From the NCBI GenBank assembly GCA_910588175.1, contig CAJUQQ010000081.1:1-7857 (forward strand): DNA of 7,857 bases. The letters are read 5' to 3'. The stretch comes from an uncultured Oscillibacter sp. (GTDB lineage Bacteria; Bacillota; Clostridia; Oscillospirales; Oscillospiraceae). Within the stretch, counting starts at the first letter, position 1. Each line of letters opens with the position of its first letter. Shown in pieces: positions 6,356-7,857 of this stretch. Both the position numbers and the translations under genes were made by a program. The notes beneath the pieces were generated by a model. That model ran no database searches. It had not been told where the DNA came from and saw only the letters and a program-made list of their open reading frames with translations.

Positions 6356-6565
6356 TCAGTCTTTTTCGATGGTGATGATGGAATCGGGGCACATCTTCGC
6401 GCAGCTGGCGCAGCCGATGCAGGCGGCCTCGTCCGTGCAGGACGCGGGGTGGTAGCCCTTCACGTTGGTGCCGCCCTCCAGGGCCAGAATGTGCTTGGGG
6501 CAGACGGCCACGCAGAGCCCGCAGCCCTTGCAGCGGTCCTGGCGGAAGGTGAGGTGGATTGCCAT
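6356..6565 (-). CDS. 2-oxoacid:ferredoxin oxidoreductase, delta subunit (2[4Fe-4S] ferredoxin)
   Basis: A 69-residue ferredoxin-like subunit that carries electrons from the catalytic cluster to external ferredoxin. Two complete CxxCxxCxxxCP motifs are present: C12, C15, C18, C22 and C49, C52, C55, C59, predicting two 4Fe-4S clusters. An extra Cys (C43) lies between the motifs. The start at 6565 is preceded by AAAGGAG at 10 nt. Another ATG at 6572 is out of frame and too close to that site. The alpha gene follows after 15 nt, and the ATPase gene ends 44 nt upstream with no terminator between. Confidence 0.95.
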   Translation of the reverse strand: MAIHLTFRQDRCKGCGLCVAVCPKHILALEGGTNVKGYHPASCTDEAACIGCASCAKMCPDSIITIEKD

Positions 6566-6609
6566 GGCGCATGATCTCCTTTCCTCGATACTGGATTAAG
6601 TACGGGTTC

Positions 6610-7284
6610 TTATTCCCACGGTTTTTTCATCCGGATTTCCATAGGGAACAGGGGCAGGTCCCGGAGCCGGTCCTGAAACCGGCGCTCCGCCGTATGACAG
6701 ACCACCGGAATGCCGGTGATCTGAGAAACCTCCTCCGCCAGGGCCGCGCCCTCCCGGATATCCTCCGGCGCGGTCTCGCCGCAGAGGTGGGTGTTGTTCA
6801 CCAGCCCTGTACACCGAAGGCCCGCCACCGCCTCAATGGCCCGGAGGTACTCCGCGGAGCGCTCCGCCGTGCGGACCTCCGGACGGGCGGCGTTGACAAT
6901 GCAAAGGAGCTGGTAGTCCTCTTTCAAAATCCGCGGCCTGTAGCGGGCCAGCACCCGGGCCCCGGAGGGGTCCCCGCCAACGTCCAGCACACCCCGGACG
7001 CTCCGGTCCTCCAGTACGGCGTGGAGCTCCGCCGGGAGGGCGGGCACGTCCGCGTCCGCCAGGGCTTGGGACGCGGCGATCAGCCGGACCCCCGCCCCCT
7101 CCAGAAGCTCCCGCCGCTCCCGGCTGCGGAAGTAGGGGTTGACGATGTCCAGGTCCGCCAGGGCCGTCCGGGCCCCCTCCGCCGCCAGGGCCAGGGCCAG
7201 GTTTACGGAGAATTCGGTCTTTCCCGTGCCGTAGTGGCCGGTGACAATGGTCAGCCGGTGGGGAAAGCGTTGGGCGGCGGTCAA
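6610..7284 (-). CDS. MinD/CobQ-like P-loop ATPase of the VOR operon
   Basis: A 224-residue P-loop NTPase of the SIMIBI class. Walker A is GHYGTGKT (16-23). It lacks the signature lysine of true ParA/MinD proteins (KGGxGKT). DLDIVNPYFRSRE (44-56) is the switch I-like part and DVGGDPSGA (101-109) the Walker B/switch II region. NNTHLCGET (162-170) is a further distinctive stretch. No membrane helix or Mrp-type cysteine pair is seen. From memory, close relatives sit beside 2-oxoacid oxidoreductase genes in many clostridia, but their role is unknown; cluster loading or assembly of the complex is speculation. The start is a TTG at 7284, 8 nt after GGGAGG; no ATG occurs early enough, and the Walker A strand begins at residue 11, so the start cannot be much later. 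It is the first gene of the five-gene operon. Confidence 0.88.
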   Translation of the reverse strand: MTAAQRFPHRLTIVTGHYGTGKTEFSVNLALALAAEGARTALADLDIVNPYFRSRERRELLEGAGVRLIAASQALADADVPALPAELHAVLEDRSVRGVLDVGGDPSGARVLARYRPRILKEDYQLLCIVNAARPEVRTAERSAEYLRAIEAVAGLRCTGLVNNTHLCGETAPEDIREGAALAEEVSQITGIPVVCHTAERRFQDRLRDLPLFPMEIRMKKPWE

Positions 7285-7311
7285 GGGCCGTCCCTCCCTT
7301 CCAAAAAATAG

Positions 7312-7326
7312 TACACAGGTTGTCTA
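7312..7326. promoter_or_regulatory. candidate operator in the VOR operon leader
   Basis: On the minus strand TAGACA-ACC-TGTGTA is a 15-nt inverted repeat with one mismatch, between the predicted VOR transcription start (near 7344) and the ribosome binding site. A regulator bound there would block elongation. The divergent GntR protein is the natural candidate. Evidence is symmetry and location only. Confidence 0.3.
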
Positions 7327-7342
7327 GCTTAAAAGTAGTTGT

Positions 7343-7352
7343 ATGATGTCAT
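7343..7352. promoter_or_regulatory. candidate operator at the VOR transcription start
   Basis: ATGATGTCAT is an inverted repeat (ATGA-TG-TCAT) that overlaps the edge of the VOR -10 box and the predicted start point near 7344. Partly symmetric flanks, TTGTAT on the left and ATACGAA on the right, extend it. The size suits a dimeric winged-helix regulator such as the neighbouring GntR protein. Confidence 0.35.
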
Positions 7353-7379
7353 TTTATACGAAATCACATCCGCTGTCAA
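7351..7379 (-). promoter_or_regulatory. sigma-A promoter of the ATPase-VOR operon
   Basis: On the minus strand a perfect -35 TTGACA (7379-7374) and TAAAAT (7356-7351) are spaced by 17 nt. An overlapping TATAAA is 15 nt away and less likely. Transcription should start near 7344, 60 nt before the TTG start of the ATPase gene, and cover all five genes to the terminator at 3925-3966. Confidence 0.82.
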
Positions 7380-7387
7380 GCCCCTTC

Positions 7388-7416
7388 TTGTTTTTTCCGG
7401 CGAAAAGCGGTATAGT
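7388..7416 (+). promoter_or_regulatory. promoter of the gntR gene
   Basis: TTGTTT (7388-7393) and TATAGT (7411-7416) are spaced by 17 nt, giving a start near 7423 and a leader of about 60 nt. It is divergent from the VOR promoter, the two -35 boxes lying back to back only 8 nt apart. An inverted repeat TACA-GATAT-TGTA (7416-7428) covers the likely start point and could allow autoregulation. Confidence 0.7.
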
Positions 7417-7483
7417 ACAGATATTGTATTTCCGTACCGCATCAAACCGCCCGGCGGGCCCGCCGGAGGATGGAGGAACGTCT

Positions 7484-7857
7484 ATGGAAGGCAAACGCGC
7501 CAAGCTGTCCGAGCAGACGGCGGACCGGCTTTACGAGTGGATTGTGGAGGAGCGCCGCTATCCCCCCGGCAGCAAGCTGCCCAACGAGAACGAGCTCAGC
7601 GAGTCCATGGGGGTCAGCCGCACCACCCTGCGGGAGGCCATCTCCTTTCTGGTGGCCCAGGGGGTGCTGGACATCCGGCGGGGGAAGGGCACCTTCGTGG
7701 CGGAGAGCCTGCCCAATCCCGGCATGGACCTGACGGCCCTGGCGGGGGTCCGGTCCCGGGTACGGGCCAAGGACCTCTTTGAGATGCGCCTGATTTTCGA
7801 GCCCGCCACCGTGGCCCTGGCCTGCCGGCGGGCCAGCGACGAGGAGCTGGAGCAGAT
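7484..7857 (+). CDS. GntR-family (FadR subfamily) transcriptional regulator, 3' truncated by window
   Basis: The first 124 residues of a regulator that runs off the window; no stop is reached. Residues 8-74 are a GntR winged HTH: YPPGSKLPNENELSESMGVS, recognition helix SRTTLREAISFLVAQG, then the wing ending RRGKGTFVAE. After a linker, KDLFEMRLIFEPATVALACR (96-115) is the beginning of the all-helical FCD effector domain, placing it in the FadR/PdhR/LldR subfamily, whose members usually bind acyl-CoAs or small carboxylic acids. The ATG at 7484 follows GGAGGA by 6 nt. Being divergent from the VOR operon with a shared promoter region, it most likely controls that operon. An acyl-CoA or branched 2-oxoacid effector would be logical but is inference. 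Confidence 0.93.
   Translation, partial: MEGKRAKLSEQTADRLYEWIVEERRYPPGSKLPNENELSESMGVSRTTLREAISFLVAQGVLDIRRGKGTFVAESLPNPGMDLTALAGVRSRVRAKDLFEMRLIFEPATVALACRRASDEELEQ

Noticed and set aside
5270..6574. 434-codon open frame opposite the alpha and delta subunit genes
   Set aside because: Antisense shadow across two well-supported genes; low-complexity composition and no initiation signals.
7339..7782. 147-codon plus-strand frame overlapping the gntR gene
   Set aside because: It begins inside the promoter region and is frame-shifted relative to the clear GntR reading frame from 7484, whose HTH and FCD motifs are unmistakable.
1..7857. CRISPR array, insertion sequence or tandem repeats
   Set aside because: No regularly spaced repeats, transposase gene or flanking terminal inverted repeats were seen on either strand.

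Overview
The window looks like the chromosome of a GC-rich anaerobic Firmicute, probably a Flavonifractor/Oscillibacter-like member of the Oscillospiraceae. This rests on clostridial-style genes for a ferredoxin-dependent 2-oxoacid oxidoreductase, strong AGGAGG ribosome binding sites, sigma-A type promoters and high-GC codon use. The genus is inferred, not shown. Base composition is two-part: about 176-2030 is clearly less GC-rich (hand count of 481-540: 26 of 60 G+C) than the metabolic genes after it (4981-5040: 42 of 60).

Layout. Bases 1-175 hold the tail of an unseen upstream region, two terminator-like hairpins and no promoter I would defend. A two-gene plus-strand unit follows. The first gene (176-1267) encodes a two-helix membrane protein with a cytoplasmic type I phosphoribosyltransferase-like domain. 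The second (1308-2030) encodes a zinc-finger-like HIT-family nucleotide hydrolase or transferase. A 17-bp stem terminator (2081-2121) closes the unit. This lower-GC pair is the best candidate for an undescribed system and is probably an accessory insertion.

Next come ilvE on the minus strand (branched-chain aminotransferase) with a near-consensus promoter, then a plus-strand XRE regulator with an extended -10 promoter and its own palindrome. A bidirectional terminator (3925-3966) separates the regulator from a five-gene minus-strand operon. In transcription order that operon is: a MinD/CobQ-like P-loop ATPase (7284-6610), then the delta (ferredoxin), alpha, beta and gamma subunits of a 2-ketoisovalerate (VOR-type) ferredoxin oxidoreductase. 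A FadR-type GntR regulator (7484 to the window end) is divergent from this operon, and the 199-bp gap between them carries a promoter on each strand plus small palindromes.

How the genes work together. IlvE interconverts valine, leucine and isoleucine with their 2-oxoacids. The VOR complex oxidatively decarboxylates those oxoacids to branched acyl-CoAs and reduces ferredoxin (or runs in reverse). The GntR protein, whose family often senses acyl-CoAs or organic acids, is the likely regulator of the VOR operon. The ATPase is an uncharacterised partner of the oxidoreductase. The membrane PRTase-like/HIT pair has no obvious link to this pathway.
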